A stretch of DNA of 64,000 nucleotides from CAYTZH01 sp964442285 (GCA_964442285.1 CAYTZH010000023.1:1-64000), one strand, 5' to 3'. Counted from the first letter of the stretch, positions 41,683 to 50,485 are shown. The notes: generated from the sequence alone by a model not told the origin. Numbers and translations: made by a program.

Positions 41683-42545
41683 CCGCCGAAGAGGTTCTGG
41701 TGGATGCGGCGTGTGGCCGGGGATCGGTTGAGCGTGTAGAAGTGGATGCCGGGCACGCCCTCGTCGAGGAGCTCCCGACATTGTGTGGTGGCCCATTCGA
41801 CCCCGATGGCGTCGACGCGCGCGCCGTCGCCGCCGGCGTCGTCGAGAGCCTGCTGGAGCTCCGTCGGGATGCGGGCCCCGCACATCCGCGCGATGCGCGG
41901 CACGTTCGTGCTCGCGGTGATCGGCATGATGCCGGGCACCAGGGGCACGTCGACCCCGGCGGTCCGGGCCCGCTCGACGAACGCGAAGAAGTCGGCGTTG
42001 TCGAAGAAGAGCTGGGAGATCAGGAACTCGGAGCCGGCGCGCACCTTCTCCGCCAGATGGGCGAGGTCGGCCTCCGGGCTCTCGGCCTCCTGATGGGTCT
42101 CGGGATAGAAGGCGCCGCCCAGGCAGAAGTCCCAGCGGCTGCGGATGAAGGCCACCAGCTCGCTGGCGTGGGCGAAGCCGCCGGGCGCGGGACGGAAGTC
42201 CGGCTGGTCCCGGGGCGGGTCGCCGCGCAGGGGCAGCACGTTCTCGATGCCCTCGTCGCGCAGGCGGTCGAGGATCCCGGCCAGGTCCGCCCGGGACGCC
42301 CCGACACAGGTGAGATGGGCCATGCCGAGCAGTCCCGCCTCGCGCTGCAGTCGGGCCACCAGATCGATGGTCTTGCGCTGGGTGGATCCGCCGGCGCCCC
42401 AGGTGACCGAGACGAAGCCCGGGTCGAGACGCTTGAGGTCTGCGATGGTGCGGAAGAGGGCGTCGAAGCCAGCGTCGTTCTTCGGCGGGAAGAACTCGAA
42501 AGAGAAGACCGGCCCCGACCCGCGGTAGAGGTCGGCGATGCGCAT
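41679..42545 (-). CDS. metF: 5,10-methylenetetrahydrofolate reductase
   Basis: 288 residues, TIM-barrel flavoenzyme making 5-methyl-THF for methionine synthesis. VFSFEFFPPKNDAGFDALFR (catalytic Glu), FVSVTWGAGGSTQRKTIDLV, ENVLPLRGDPPRD, then FLISQLFFDNADFFAFVER and LVPGIMPITASTN are family signatures. TAGACT is 6 nt before the ATG, suggesting a leaderless start for the metF-purN operon. Confidence 0.93.
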   Translation of the reverse strand: MRIADLYRGSGPVFSFEFFPPKNDAGFDALFRTIADLKRLDPGFVSVTWGAGGSTQRKTIDLVARLQREAGLLGMAHLTCVGASRADLAGILDRLRDEGIENVLPLRGDPPRDQPDFRPAPGGFAHASELVAFIRSRWDFCLGGAFYPETHQEAESPEADLAHLAEKVRAGSEFLISQLFFDNADFFAFVERARTAGVDVPLVPGIMPITASTNVPRIARMCGARIPTELQQALDDAGGDGARVDAIGVEWATTQCRELLDEGVPGIHFYTLNRSPATRRIHQNLFGG

Positions 42546-42551
42546 GGGGGG

Positions 42552-42557
42552 AGTCTA
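42552..42557 (-). promoter_or_regulatory. Candidate leaderless -10 of metF-purN
   Basis: TAGACT on the minus strand with a CCCCCC spacer to the ATG at 42545. A pure-C spacer excludes a ribosome binding site, making this the clearest leaderless candidate in the window. Confidence 0.5.
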
Positions 42558-42636
42558 CCTCCCGGGCCGGGTTGACGCCCGGGAGCCACCCGGCGAGACT
42601 GCGCCCCGCATCCCCGCCCGACGCAGGAGGTTCCGG

Positions 42637-43575
42637 ATGTCCATTCTCGTGACCGGCTCGATCGCCATCGACCACATCATGGTCTTCCAGGACCGCTTCC
42701 GGAACCACATCCTGCCGGACAAGGTGCACATGCTGAACGTGGCCTTCCACGTGCCCGAGCTGCGCAAGAGCTTCGGCGGCTGCGCCGGGAACATCGCCTA
42801 CAACCTGCGGCTGCTGGGTGAGGACCCGATCCTGCGCGGCACGGTCGGCCCCGACTTCGCGGAGTACGCCGAATGGCTCGACCGCCACGGCGTCCGCCGC
42901 GACTGGGTGGTGGAGCTTGCCGAGTCCTTCACCGCCTCGTGCTTCATCACCACGGACCTCGACGACAACCAGATCACCGCCTTCCACCCGGGCGCCATGG
43001 ACCGGGCCCACGAGGCGCCCGTGGGCGACGTGGACGAGCCGTTCCGGATCGCGATCGTGGGGCCGAACGGCAAGCAGGCGATGCTCGACCACGCCCGCGC
43101 GGTGAAGGCGCGGGGAACGCCCCTGGTGATGGATCCGGGCCAGGGCCTGCCGCTGTTCGATCGCGACGAGCTCCGCGGCATGCTCGAGGGTGCCGCGGTC
43201 TACGTGGTGAACGACTACGAGTGGTCGCTGACCCAGCAGACGACCGGGCTCGACGAGGACGCGGTGGCCGAGCGGGTGGGGGCCCTGGTGGTCACCCGCG
43301 GCGAGAAGGGCTCCTGGATCCGCGAGAAGGACCGCCGCGCGGAGATCCCGCCCGTCCCGGCCGAGGCGGTGGTGGACCCGACCGGCTGCGGCGACGCCTA
43401 CCGCGCCGGGCTCCTCCACGGTCTGGCCGCCGGCCGACCGCTGGAGCAGGCCTGTCGGATGGGCAGCCTGATGGGCTCCCTCAAGGTGGCGGTCCGCGGC
43501 CCCCAGGGCCTCTCCCTGGATCCGGCTCGCTTCCGCGAGCGCTACGCCCAGGCTTTCGGCGAGCCGCTCGGGTGA
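42637..43575 (+). CDS. PfkB-family carbohydrate/adenosine kinase
   Basis: 312 residues, AGGAGG 6 nt before the ATG. Ribokinase fold: SILVTGSIAIDHIMVFQDRF, di-Gly LRKSFGGCAGNIAYNLRLLG, and the anion-hole/catalytic-base signature VVDPTGCGDAYRAGLLHGLA. N-terminal details resemble the adenosine kinase-like bacterial branch. The ATP-dependent phosphorylation substrate (adenosine or sugar) is unresolved. Overlaps the LhgO-like gene by GTGA. Confidence 0.85.
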   Translation: MSILVTGSIAIDHIMVFQDRFRNHILPDKVHMLNVAFHVPELRKSFGGCAGNIAYNLRLLGEDPILRGTVGPDFAEYAEWLDRHGVRRDWVVELAESFTASCFITTDLDDNQITAFHPGAMDRAHEAPVGDVDEPFRIAIVGPNGKQAMLDHARAVKARGTPLVMDPGQGLPLFDRDELRGMLEGAAVYVVNDYEWSLTQQTTGLDEDAVAERVGALVVTRGEKGSWIREKDRRAEIPPVPAEAVVDPTGCGDAYRAGLLHGLAAGRPLEQACRMGSLMGSLKVAVRGPQGLSLDPARFRERYAQAFGEPLG

Positions 43576-44708
43576 GCGAGGCCGCGCCGTCCACCGTCGA
43601 GGCGGTGGTGGTGGGCGCGGGCGTGGTCGGTCTGGCCTGCGCGGCGTCCCTGGCCCGCACGGGTCGCTCCGTGGTGGTGCTCGAGCGCCACGACGGGCTC
43701 GCCCGCGAGACCTCGAGCCGCAACAGCGAGGTGATCCACGCCGGGATCTACTACCCGCCGGGCTCGGCGAAGGCGGTGCTGTGCGTGCGCGGGCGCGAGC
43801 TGCTCTACGACCGCTGCGCGACGTACGGGGTGCCGCATCGGCAGCTCGGCAAGCTCATCGTCGCGACCCGGCCGGACGAGGTCGCGGTGCTCGAACGGCT
43901 CTGCGCCCGGGGCCGGGAGAACGGCGCCGGTCCCCTGGAGATCGTCGACGCCGCGGAGGTGCGCCGGCGGGAGCCCGCGGTGCGCGCCTGCGCCGCCCTG
44001 GTCTCGCCCCTGACGGGCATCGTCGACGCCCACGCCCTGGCGCTCTCGTATGCCGCCGAGCTGGAGTCGTGCGGGAGCGCGGTGGTGATGCCCGCGGCGC
44101 TCGAGGCCCTGGAGCCGGCCTCGGGGTGGCTCCGCCTGGTGGTCCGGGACGCCGACGGCGAGACCACGCGGCTCGAGGCCGGCGCGGTGGTGAACGCCGC
44201 GGGCCTGGAGGCCGACCGCGTCGCCGCCCGGGCCGGGATCGACGTGGACACCCGCGGCTGGCGTCTGCGGCCCTGCAAGGGCGACTATTTCGCCCTGGCG
44301 CCCGGCGCGCCCCTCGCGCTCTCGGGGCTGGTCTATCCCGTTCCGTCGGGCAGCGGCCCCCTGGGCATCCACGCCACCCTCGACCTGGGCGGTCGCGTCC
44401 GCTTCGGGCCCGACGCCGAGTACGTGGACGCGCCGCGCTACGACGTCGATCCGGCGAAGGCCGCGACCTTCGCGGCGGCGGTGGCCCGCTACCTGCCGGA
44501 CGTCCGTGCGGAATGGCTGACGCCGGACTTCGCCGGCGTGCGGCCACGGCTCTCGGGTCCCGGCGAGCCGGCCGCGGACTTCGCGATCCGCGAGGAGTCG
44601 GAGGCCGGGCTGCCGGGCCTCGTGAACCTGGTGGGGATCGAGTCGCCCGGTCTCACCGCGGCCGGTGCCATCGCCGAGCGGGTCGTCTCGCTCCTGGGCG
44701 GTCGCTAG
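43572..44708 (+). CDS. lhgO: L-2-hydroxyglutarate oxidase-like FAD dehydrogenase
   Basis: 378 residues from the overlapping GTG. DAO-type FAD protein: VEAVVVGAGVVGLACAASLA, the family-typical ETSSRNSEVIHAGIYYPPGS and KAVLCVRGRELLYDRCATYG, PLTGIVDAHALA, VNAAGLEADRVA, LRPCKGDYFAL and GIESPGLTAAGAIAE. These match the LhgO/YgaF group, which oxidises L-2-hydroxyglutarate to 2-oxoglutarate, often as metabolite repair. Its 3' end overlaps the convergent PP2C gene by 4 nt. Confidence 0.85.
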   Translation: MSEAAPSTVEAVVVGAGVVGLACAASLARTGRSVVVLERHDGLARETSSRNSEVIHAGIYYPPGSAKAVLCVRGRELLYDRCATYGVPHRQLGKLIVATRPDEVAVLERLCARGRENGAGPLEIVDAAEVRRREPAVRACAALVSPLTGIVDAHALALSYAAELESCGSAVVMPAALEALEPASGWLRLVVRDADGETTRLEAGAVVNAAGLEADRVAARAGIDVDTRGWRLRPCKGDYFALAPGAPLALSGLVYPVPSGSGPLGIHATLDLGGRVRFGPDAEYVDAPRYDVDPAKAATFAAAVARYLPDVRAEWLTPDFAGVRPRLSGPGEPAADFAIREESEAGLPGLVNLVGIESPGLTAAGAIAERVVSLLGGR

Positions 44709-45544
44709 CGGGGGCGCAGGGACCCGGCGCCGATCCAGGCGGCGGCCACGCCGATGTTGTCTCCGGCGGCGTGCGCCCGGTGCGCCGCAGCCGCGCGTTC
44801 GGCCACGCCCCGGGCGAGCTCGAGCGCACGCTGTCCCGGGCTGAACCCCGCCGCCGCCTCCGCCGCCTCGTGGACCGTCCTCTCGGGGTCGGCGACACCG
44901 ATGCCCAGCTCCGAGAGCCCGTCGGTGGCGAGCACCACCGCCTCCACGCCGGCCAGGGAGACGGCGTCCGCCTCGGCCTGGACCTCGATGTCGGCCCGGC
45001 CGAGGCTCTCGCTGCCGAGGAAGAAGCGGGGGGCCGCCGGCTCGCTGGCCAGCTCCACGCTGCGGTCGGCGCTCACGCGGAACACGTGGCTGTCGCCGAG
45101 GGAGGCGAAGCCGAGCAGATCGCGATCGGGACGGATCAGCGCCGCCGCGAAGGCGCAGCGGGAGCCCTGGCGGTCGGCCTCCTGGGTCTCGCGCAGCACC
45201 TCGCCGTGGATCGCGTGCAGCGCCCCGCTGGCCACGTCCGCCCAGCGGGCCGGCGCGAGCTCGGCAGCAGGTGCCAGCCAGACCGGGGCAAAGCGCTCGA
45301 GGAGCAGCGAGACGGCCAGCTCCGAGGCCCGACAGCCGCGATGGGCGTCGGCCACGGCCAGCACCACGCCGCAGGGGCCGAGGGCGTAGCCGGCGGCGTC
45401 CTCGTTGGGGTCCGTGTACTCGTAGGTCTTGGCGGCGCCGCCGCGGGAGAGCGCCGCGGCCGCCGCGCCCTCGGCCACGGCCCCGATGGCATCCACCTGG
45501 GTATGGTCGCGGCCTCGCAGCAGGGCCGTGTGAGAGACGCTCAA
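44705..45544 (-). CDS. PP2C-family protein phosphatase
   Basis: 279 residues from a TTG; no better start is seen. Metal-binding motifs are placed as in PP2C: VLAVADAHRGCRASELAVSL (D-x-H-x-G), LLGFASLGDSHVFRV (GDS), VVLATDGLSELG (DG) and AGDNIGVAAAWIG (DN). All acidic ligands are present, so it should be an active Mn/Mg Ser/Thr phosphatase. It is divergent from the Gfo/Idh gene with overlapping -10 sequences. No Ser/Thr kinase is nearby. Confidence 0.8.
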   Translation of the reverse strand: MSVSHTALLRGRDHTQVDAIGAVAEGAAAAALSRGGAAKTYEYTDPNEDAAGYALGPCGVVLAVADAHRGCRASELAVSLLLERFAPVWLAPAAELAPARWADVASGALHAIHGEVLRETQEADRQGSRCAFAAALIRPDRDLLGFASLGDSHVFRVSADRSVELASEPAAPRFFLGSESLGRADIEVQAEADAVSLAGVEAVVLATDGLSELGIGVADPERTVHEAAEAAAGFSPGQRALELARGVAERAAAAHRAHAAGDNIGVAAAWIGAGSLRPR

Positions 45545-45553
45545 CGTGGCGGC

Positions 45554-45567
45554 TAGTATACCGGGCC
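45554..45567. promoter_or_regulatory. Overlapping divergent -10 elements
   Basis: CTAGTATACC supplies TAGTAT (45554-45559) 8 nt before the ATG at 45568, and on the minus strand TATACT about 10 nt before the TTG at 45544. The two genes therefore cannot be transcribed from here by two polymerases at once. Confidence 0.4.
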
Positions 45568-46878
45568 ATGGATGCGGTGGAGGCGATTCTCGTCGGGGCG
45601 GGGCTGCGAGGACGCCACGTCTACGCCGCCTATGCCCTCGAGCGACCCGAACGCCTGCGCATCGTCGCGCTGGCCGAGCCCCACCCGGATCGTCGGACGG
45701 AGCTCGCCCGGGCGCTCGGGCTCGACGCGGACGCCGTCTTCGACGACTGGCGACCCCTGCTCGCGGGCGCGCCGCGGGCGCCGGCGGCCATCATCGCCAC
45801 CGGCGACATCGAGCACGAGGCGCCGGCGCTCGCCGCGCTCGAGCGCGGCCATCACCTGCTGCTCGAGAAGCCGATCGCACCGACCCCCGAGGCCTGCGTT
45901 CGGGTCGTCGAGGCGGCGGAGCGCGCGGAGCGCATCCTCCAGATCGGCCACGTCCTGCGGCACACGGCGTTCTACGCCCGGGTGGCGGAGGTGGTCCGCA
46001 GCGGCCGCCTCGGCCCGCTGGTCCATCTCGACCTGCGCGAGCACGTGTCGAGCTGGCACTACGCCCACTCCTACGTGCGCGGCAAGTTCCGCAACACCGC
46101 GGTGGCCGCGCCGGTGCTGCTGGCGAAGTCCTGCCACGACCTCGACCTGCTGCGCTGGATCGCCGGGGAGGAGGTCGTGCGGGTGACCTCCTTCGGCAGT
46201 CGCCTCCACTACGGGCCCGGCTCGGCGCCGGACGGCGCGCCGGCGCGCTGCACCGACGCCTGTCCGGCGCGGTCCGACTGTCCCCACGACGTCGAGCGCT
46301 TCTACCTCGCCCCCGAGGACGCGATCGCCCGCGCGTGGCCGTGGTCGGACGTCTCCCCCGATCCTTCCCGAGAGGCGCGGCGGCGCTCCCTCGAGCGGGG
46401 TCCCTACGGGCAGTGCGTGTTCCGCGCCGACAACGACCAGCTCGACCACCAGGTGGTGAGCGTGGAGCTCGCCGGCGGCGCCACCGCGACCTTCGCCCTC
46501 CACGGGGCCGCCACCCACGAGCGCCGCACGGTGCGGATCTCCGGCGGGGCGGGGGAGCTTCGCGGCGTGCTCCACGACGGGACGATCGAGATCAGCCGTC
46601 ACGGGCGCCTGGAGGTGGAGCGGATCCACTGCCCGGGCTCGGAGCTCGGCCACTTCGGGGGCGACGTCGGGCTGATCGACCACTTCGTCGACGCCGTGGG
46701 CCGCGACGATCGGGCAGCGGTACGAGAGGCGGGCCGGACGGCGCTCGCAGGCCACCTGCTGGGCTTTGCCGCCGAGGAGGCCCGGCGCACCGGGCGGGTG
46801 GTCGATCTGACGGAGTTTCGCCGCAAGCTCAGCACTGCCGGGGAGGATTTCCTATCGGTGACTCGGGGAGAAGCCTGA
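45568..46878 (+). CDS. Gfo/Idh/MocA-family oxidoreductase
   Basis: 436 residues. N-terminal NAD(P) Rossmann: VEAILVGAGLRGRHVYAAYA, then the signature GHHLLLEKPIAPTPEACVRV with the EKP motif. The C-terminal domain contains KSCHDLDLLRWIAGEEVVRV with the active-site His-Asp pair, and a Cys-rich insertion CTDACPARSDCPHDVERFYL (four Cys) that could bind a metal or stabilise the fold. Sugar or cyclitol dehydrogenase; substrate unknown. Confidence 0.85.
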   Translation: MDAVEAILVGAGLRGRHVYAAYALERPERLRIVALAEPHPDRRTELARALGLDADAVFDDWRPLLAGAPRAPAAIIATGDIEHEAPALAALERGHHLLLEKPIAPTPEACVRVVEAAERAERILQIGHVLRHTAFYARVAEVVRSGRLGPLVHLDLREHVSSWHYAHSYVRGKFRNTAVAAPVLLAKSCHDLDLLRWIAGEEVVRVTSFGSRLHYGPGSAPDGAPARCTDACPARSDCPHDVERFYLAPEDAIARAWPWSDVSPDPSREARRRSLERGPYGQCVFRADNDQLDHQVVSVELAGGATATFALHGAATHERRTVRISGGAGELRGVLHDGTIEISRHGRLEVERIHCPGSELGHFGGDVGLIDHFVDAVGRDDRAAVREAGRTALAGHLLGFAAEEARRTGRVVDLTEFRRKLSTAGEDFLSVTRGEA

Positions 46879-46885
46879 TATACAA

Positions 46886-46907
46886 CTCGGGGCCCCGAGC
46901 GTATTCT
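46886..46907 (+). promoter_or_regulatory. Perfect 14-bp palindrome and -10 upstream of kinase-like gene
   Basis: CTCGGGGCCCCGAG (46886-46899) is followed by TATTCT (46902-46907), 9 nt before the ATG at 46917. The palindrome overlaps the spacer between -35 and -10, so it is a plausible repressor site. Confidence 0.45.
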
Positions 46908-46916
46908 GATCACCAC

Positions 46917-47606
46917 ATGGGGTCCGAGGGTTCATCCGGCCGCGCAGCCGCTGCCGAGGGGGTACCGGCCGAAGACGCGGTGGAGCTCACCCTCGCCCTG
47001 TGCCACGAGGTCCGGAACCTGCTCGCGGCGGTCCGCCTCAGTGCCTACCTGATCGCCCGCGAGACCGATTCCGCCCAGGTGCGCGCCAGCATCGAGGACA
47101 TCGAGGCGATCTCGGTCGAGGCGGGCGCCGCCCTGGCCCACATCCGGCCCCTGCTGGACGCCGCCGGCGAGTCACCCCGCGTCGACCCGGTGGCCGTGCT
47201 GGAGGCGGTGGGCCGCTCGCTGACGGAGATCCCCGGTCGCGCGGCGCCCGTCGAGGTCCGCTGGCCGGATGCCCTGCCCGACGTCCGCGTCGATCCCGAC
47301 GCCCTCCACCACCTGCTGGTCACCCTCGCCCTCTCCGCGCGGGAGACGGTTCGCGAGCCGGGGGCGGTGCGGGTGGGTGCCGAGGCGCGCGAGGGCAGCG
47401 TGGTCTTCCGGGTCGAGGACGACGGCGATCCGCTGGTGGAGGCGGAAGCCCGACCGAAGCCCGATCCGGTCCATCGACCGGGTCGGCGCGGTCTCGGCCT
47501 GCGCGTCGCCGAGGCCCTGATGCGTTCCGCGGGTGGCGGGCTCCGCATCGACACGCGTGCCGATGGGACCCGCGTGGAGCTGGTGCTCCCGGTCCTCGAG
47601 GACTAG
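46917..47606 (+). CDS. Soluble histidine-kinase-like protein with weak ATP-binding motifs
   Basis: 229 residues, no TM. DHp helix VELTLALCHEVRNLLAAVRL with the His-Glu pair of an H box. The C-terminal GHKL-like half keeps a G2-like GRRGLGLRVAEALMRSAGGG, but the N box reads DALHHLLVTLALSARETV without the Asn, and G1 is DDGDP instead of D-x-G-x-G. ATP binding is doubtful, so it may be a phosphotransfer or scaffold protein. Convergent overlap with the desaturase. Confidence 0.7.
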   Translation: MGSEGSSGRAAAAEGVPAEDAVELTLALCHEVRNLLAAVRLSAYLIARETDSAQVRASIEDIEAISVEAGAALAHIRPLLDAAGESPRVDPVAVLEAVGRSLTEIPGRAAPVEVRWPDALPDVRVDPDALHHLLVTLALSARETVREPGAVRVGAEAREGSVVFRVEDDGDPLVEAEARPKPDPVHRPGRRGLGLRVAEALMRSAGGGLRIDTRADGTRVELVLPVLED

Positions 47607-48484
47607 GCGGCTTCCTTCAACGCCTTGGCCGTTGGCTCCAGCACGCTGGCGGGCGGCTCGCGGATGTCCCAGACGAGGCCGATCGCCTGGAGCCCGCGCA
47701 GGATGTAGTAGGTCAGGTCGACCTCCCACCAGAAGAAGCCCTGGCGGGTGCTCGCCATGTAGTGGTGGTGGTTGTTGTGCCAGCCCTCCCCCATGGTCAG
47801 CAGCGCCAGCACCCAGTTGTTGCGGCTGGTGTCGCCCGTCTCGTAGCGCTGCCTCCCCCAGCGGTGGGAGAGGGAGTTGATCGTGTAGGTGCTGTGCCAG
47901 AGCAGCGTGGTCGAGAGCCCGAAGCCCCACACCAGGCCAGACCAGCCGCCCACGGCGAGGCACAGCAGCGACAGCGCGAATGGCGGCACGTAGTGGTGTC
48001 GGTTGAGCCAGCGCAGCTCGGGGTAACGGGCGAAGTCGCGGATCTGGTCCACCGGCGTCGCCTCCCACTTGGGATCCATGATCCACCCCTGGTGGGAGTA
48101 CCAGAAGCCGTCGTTGGGTGAGTGGACGTCGCCCTCCTGGTCCGAGAAGCGGTGGTGGATGCGATGGATCCCGGCCCACCACAGGGGTCCCTTCTGCACC
48201 GAGGTCGTCCCCAGCAGGGCCAGCACCAACTGGAACGCGCGGCTGGTGCGGTAGGTCTTGTGGGCGAAGTAGCGGTGGTAGCCGCCCGTGATCGAGAACA
48301 TCCGCCCCCAGAAGGTGAGTGCGAAGAGCGCGGCTGCGGTCCACGTGAGGGGCACCAGGAAGACGCAGATGGCCGTGGCCACGTGGATGCCCCAGTAGAT
48401 GATGCTGGGGACGATCGGGGTCGACGAGTAGATCCCGTCGGTCTCGGCGTCGTATCCGCTGGTGGGCACGGTCGGTGTTGCCAT
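47603..48484 (-). CDS. Acyl-CoA (stearoyl-CoA type) fatty acid desaturase
   Basis: 293 residues, membrane di-iron enzyme introducing a cis double bond, usually delta-9. Three His boxes in order: GGYHRYFAHKTYRT, GIHRIHHRFSDQEGD and GEGWHNNHHHYMASTRQG, between four TM segments, with HSPNDGFWYSHQGWI as in bacterial desaturases. GAGGAG lies upstream of the ATG. Lipid remodelling with the PhyH gene is possible but not shown. Confidence 0.92.
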   Translation of the reverse strand: MATPTVPTSGYDAETDGIYSSTPIVPSIIYWGIHVATAICVFLVPLTWTAAALFALTFWGRMFSITGGYHRYFAHKTYRTSRAFQLVLALLGTTSVQKGPLWWAGIHRIHHRFSDQEGDVHSPNDGFWYSHQGWIMDPKWEATPVDQIRDFARYPELRWLNRHHYVPPFALSLLCLAVGGWSGLVWGFGLSTTLLWHSTYTINSLSHRWGRQRYETGDTSRNNWVLALLTMGEGWHNNHHHYMASTRQGFFWWEVDLTYYILRGLQAIGLVWDIREPPASVLEPTAKALKEAA

Positions 48485-48700
48485 CGATGTCTGCTCCTCG
48501 GCTGTGCGGCGCGATGCTGGAGGACTGCTCGGAAAGGCTCGTTCGAGCTGGACGGAGCATACGTCCCGCTTCGGTCGGGAGCGTGGGATGGCCTGTCAAA
48601 CTTCGGTAAAAGGGCTCCGGGGCGCACGGTTATCGCGCCCTTGCGCGCTCCCGGGCCCGGCGGAACACTGGGGCGCCGCCGCAGGGGGCCAAGGGAAGCC

Positions 48701-49633
48701 ATGACGCCCATCGCTGCCGACACGGACAGCTCCCGGGGGAGCGCTCGGGACGCGCCGGGGAGCGCTCGGGACGCGCCGGGGAGCGCTCAGGGCGCGCCGG
48801 GGAGCGCTCGGGACGCGCCGGGGAGCGCTCAGGAAGGCGGGTCGCCGCCCGCGGGCCTCGGCCTCTCGCCGGAGGAGCGCCGCGCCTGGCGCGAGGACGG
48901 CTTCTTCGTGCGCGAGCAGGCGCTCGGGTCCGACGCCCTGGAGCGGCTCCGGACCGCGGCGGAGGTCGTGGTGGCGCGGATGACCGAGGCCGTCCGCGGA
49001 GAGACGGGCGGCTACCGGATCGACGGCAATCGCTACCAGCCTGCCGACGGCGCCCTGGTGCAGTTCGAGCACGGCCGCGAGGACGAGGTCATCCGGGTGG
49101 TGGAGCCCTTCCACCATCTGCATCCGGACCTCGACGCCCTGGTGGAGGATCCGCGGCTGGTCGAGCCCGTGCGGGGCCTGGTGGGGAGTGACCGCGTCGC
49201 CCTCTGGACCGACAAGCTGAACCTCAAGCGGCCGCGGGTGGGATCGGGCTTCCGCTGGCACCAGGACTCGCCCTACTGGCACCACGTCTGCGACCACCTC
49301 GACCGGCTCCCCAACGTGCTCGTGGTCCTCGACGATGCCAACGTGGCAAACGGCTGCTTCCGGGTGGTTCGCGGCAGCCACCGCGAGGGCCTGCTGCCGG
49401 GGCTCGAAGGGGAGGGGACCCTCGGTCCGTTGTTCACGCGCCCGGACGCCTTCGACGAGACCCGGCAGGTGGCCATCGAGGCGCCCGCCGGCAGCCTCGT
49501 CTTCTTCAGCTCCCACACCGTGCACGGCTCCGAGCCGAACCGCTCCGACCGGGCCCGGCGCGCGCTGGTCGTGACCTACCAGCCGGGCGGCCATCCCATG
49601 TTCAAGCGTCCCGGCGAACGGGTGGTGGGCTAG
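48701..49633 (+). CDS. Phytanoyl-CoA dioxygenase (PhyH) family protein
   Basis: 310 residues. Fe(II)/2-oxoglutarate dioxygenase: GFFVREQALGSDALERLRTA, the iron ligands in GFRWHQDSPYWHHVCDH (H-x-D) and VFFSSHTVHGSEPNRSDRAR (distal His, then the Arg binding 2-oxoglutarate). The first ~45 residues are a low-complexity run of SARDAPG repeats coded by a 21-bp tandem repeat. The 3' end overlaps the convergent thrH-like gene by 4 nt. Substrate unknown. Confidence 0.85.
   Translation: MTPIAADTDSSRGSARDAPGSARDAPGSAQGAPGSARDAPGSAQEGGSPPAGLGLSPEERRAWREDGFFVREQALGSDALERLRTAAEVVVARMTEAVRGETGGYRIDGNRYQPADGALVQFEHGREDEVIRVVEPFHHLHPDLDALVEDPRLVEPVRGLVGSDRVALWTDKLNLKRPRVGSGFRWHQDSPYWHHVCDHLDRLPNVLVVLDDANVANGCFRVVRGSHREGLLPGLEGEGTLGPLFTRPDAFDETRQVAIEAPAGSLVFFSSHTVHGSEPNRSDRARRALVVTYQPGGHPMFKRPGERVVG
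48740..48834 (+). repeat. 21-bp tandem repeat, four and a half copies
   Basis: Units beginning AGCGCTCGGGACGCGCC start at 48740, 48761, 48782, 48803 and 48824 (partial). The 21-bp length keeps the frame and encodes SARDAPG/SAQGAPG in the PhyH protein's N-terminus; copy number could vary without frameshift. Confidence 0.85.
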
Positions 49634-50361
49634 GCGGGCCTGGCGGGCGCCGCGCGGGGCGGCTGGGTCGTGGCGGACTGGAAGGCGGCGTCGAGCTCCG
49701 GGTAGGTGCGCGTGACTGGGAACTGCGGGAAGTCGCGGATCACGTTGTCCGGCGGCCGGAACAGGATGCCCGCGTCGGCCTCCCCGAGCATGCTGGTGTC
49801 GTTGTAGGAGTCGCCGGCGGCGGCGATCCGGAAGTTCAGGCCGCGCAGGGCCAGCACGGCCTTGCGCTTCGGGTCCTGCTGGCGGAGGTGGTAGCCCGCC
49901 ACCCGGCCCTCCGCGTCGATCCCGAGCTGATGGCAGAAGAGCGTGGGCCAGCCGAGCTGGGCCATGAGCGGTGCCGCGAACTCGTAGAAGGTGTCCGAGA
50001 GGATGATCACGGGATGGCGCGCGCGCAGACCGTCGAGGAACGCGCGGGCGCCGTCCAGGGGCGCCATCCCGCCGATGACCGCCTGGATGTCGGCGATGCC
50101 CAGGCCGTGCTCCCGCAGCACGTCCAGGCGGTAGCGCATGAGGACGTCGTAGTCGGGCTCGTCCCGGGTCGTGCGACGCAGCGCGTCGACGCCGGTCCGC
50201 TCGGCGACGTTGATCCAGATCTCGGGGATGAGCACGCCCTCGAGATCCAGGCAGGCCACCCAGACCCCCGCACGGCCGTCGGCGGTTCCCGCACGGCCTT
50301 CGGCGGTTCCCGCACGGCCGTCCCCGGGGCGACCGCCGCTCCCTGCCTCGTCCTGCGCCAC
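49630..50361 (-). CDS. thrH: ThrH-like phosphoserine phosphatase/homoserine kinase (HAD)
   Basis: 243 residues from a GTG with GGAGGAGGG 3 nt upstream. HAD motifs: I VACLDLEGVLIPEIWINVAE, characteristic of ThrH; II HPVIILSDTFYEFAAPLMAQ; III-IV AAAGDSYNDTSMLGEADAGI. ThrH in Pseudomonas dephosphorylates phosphoserine and can transfer phosphate to homoserine. A ~38-residue N-terminal extension of GRAGTAE-type repeats is unusual for the family and poorly conserved in appearance. Confidence 0.85.
   Translation of the reverse strand: MAQDEAGSGGRPGDGRAGTAEGRAGTADGRAGVWVACLDLEGVLIPEIWINVAERTGVDALRRTTRDEPDYDVLMRYRLDVLREHGLGIADIQAVIGGMAPLDGARAFLDGLRARHPVIILSDTFYEFAAPLMAQLGWPTLFCHQLGIDAEGRVAGYHLRQQDPKRKAVLALRGLNFRIAAAGDSYNDTSMLGEADAGILFRPPDNVIRDFPQFPVTRTYPELDAAFQSATTQPPRAAPARPA
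50269..50330 (-). repeat. 21-bp tandem repeat in thrH N-terminus
   Basis: About two and a half copies of a 21-bp unit (CGCACGGCCGTCGGCGG...) encode GRAGTAE/GRAGTAD. Same unit length as the repeat in the convergent PhyH gene, but a different sequence. Confidence 0.75.
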
Positions 50362-50472
50362 GCGCCCTCCTCCCGGCCGCCCGCCGCGGGCGGGCCGCAA
50401 GGTATCGCCGCCCGCGGCGCGCGCAAACGGGCCCCCGGCCGGCACGAACGGGCCCCCCAGCGGGGCAGAAGC

Positions 50473-50478
50473 TAGGCT
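50473..50478 (+). promoter_or_regulatory. Candidate leaderless -10 of efflux operon
   Basis: TAGGCT, 7 nt before the ATG at 50486; the spacer CTCCGGG has no ribosome site. Confidence 0.4.
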
Positions 50479-50485
50479 CTCCGGG

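Noticed and set aside
46886..46899. GC-only palindrome as an intrinsic terminator for the Gfo/Idh gene
   Set aside because: No T-tract follows and the arms are only 7 bp with no loop; its place at the next promoter suits an operator better.
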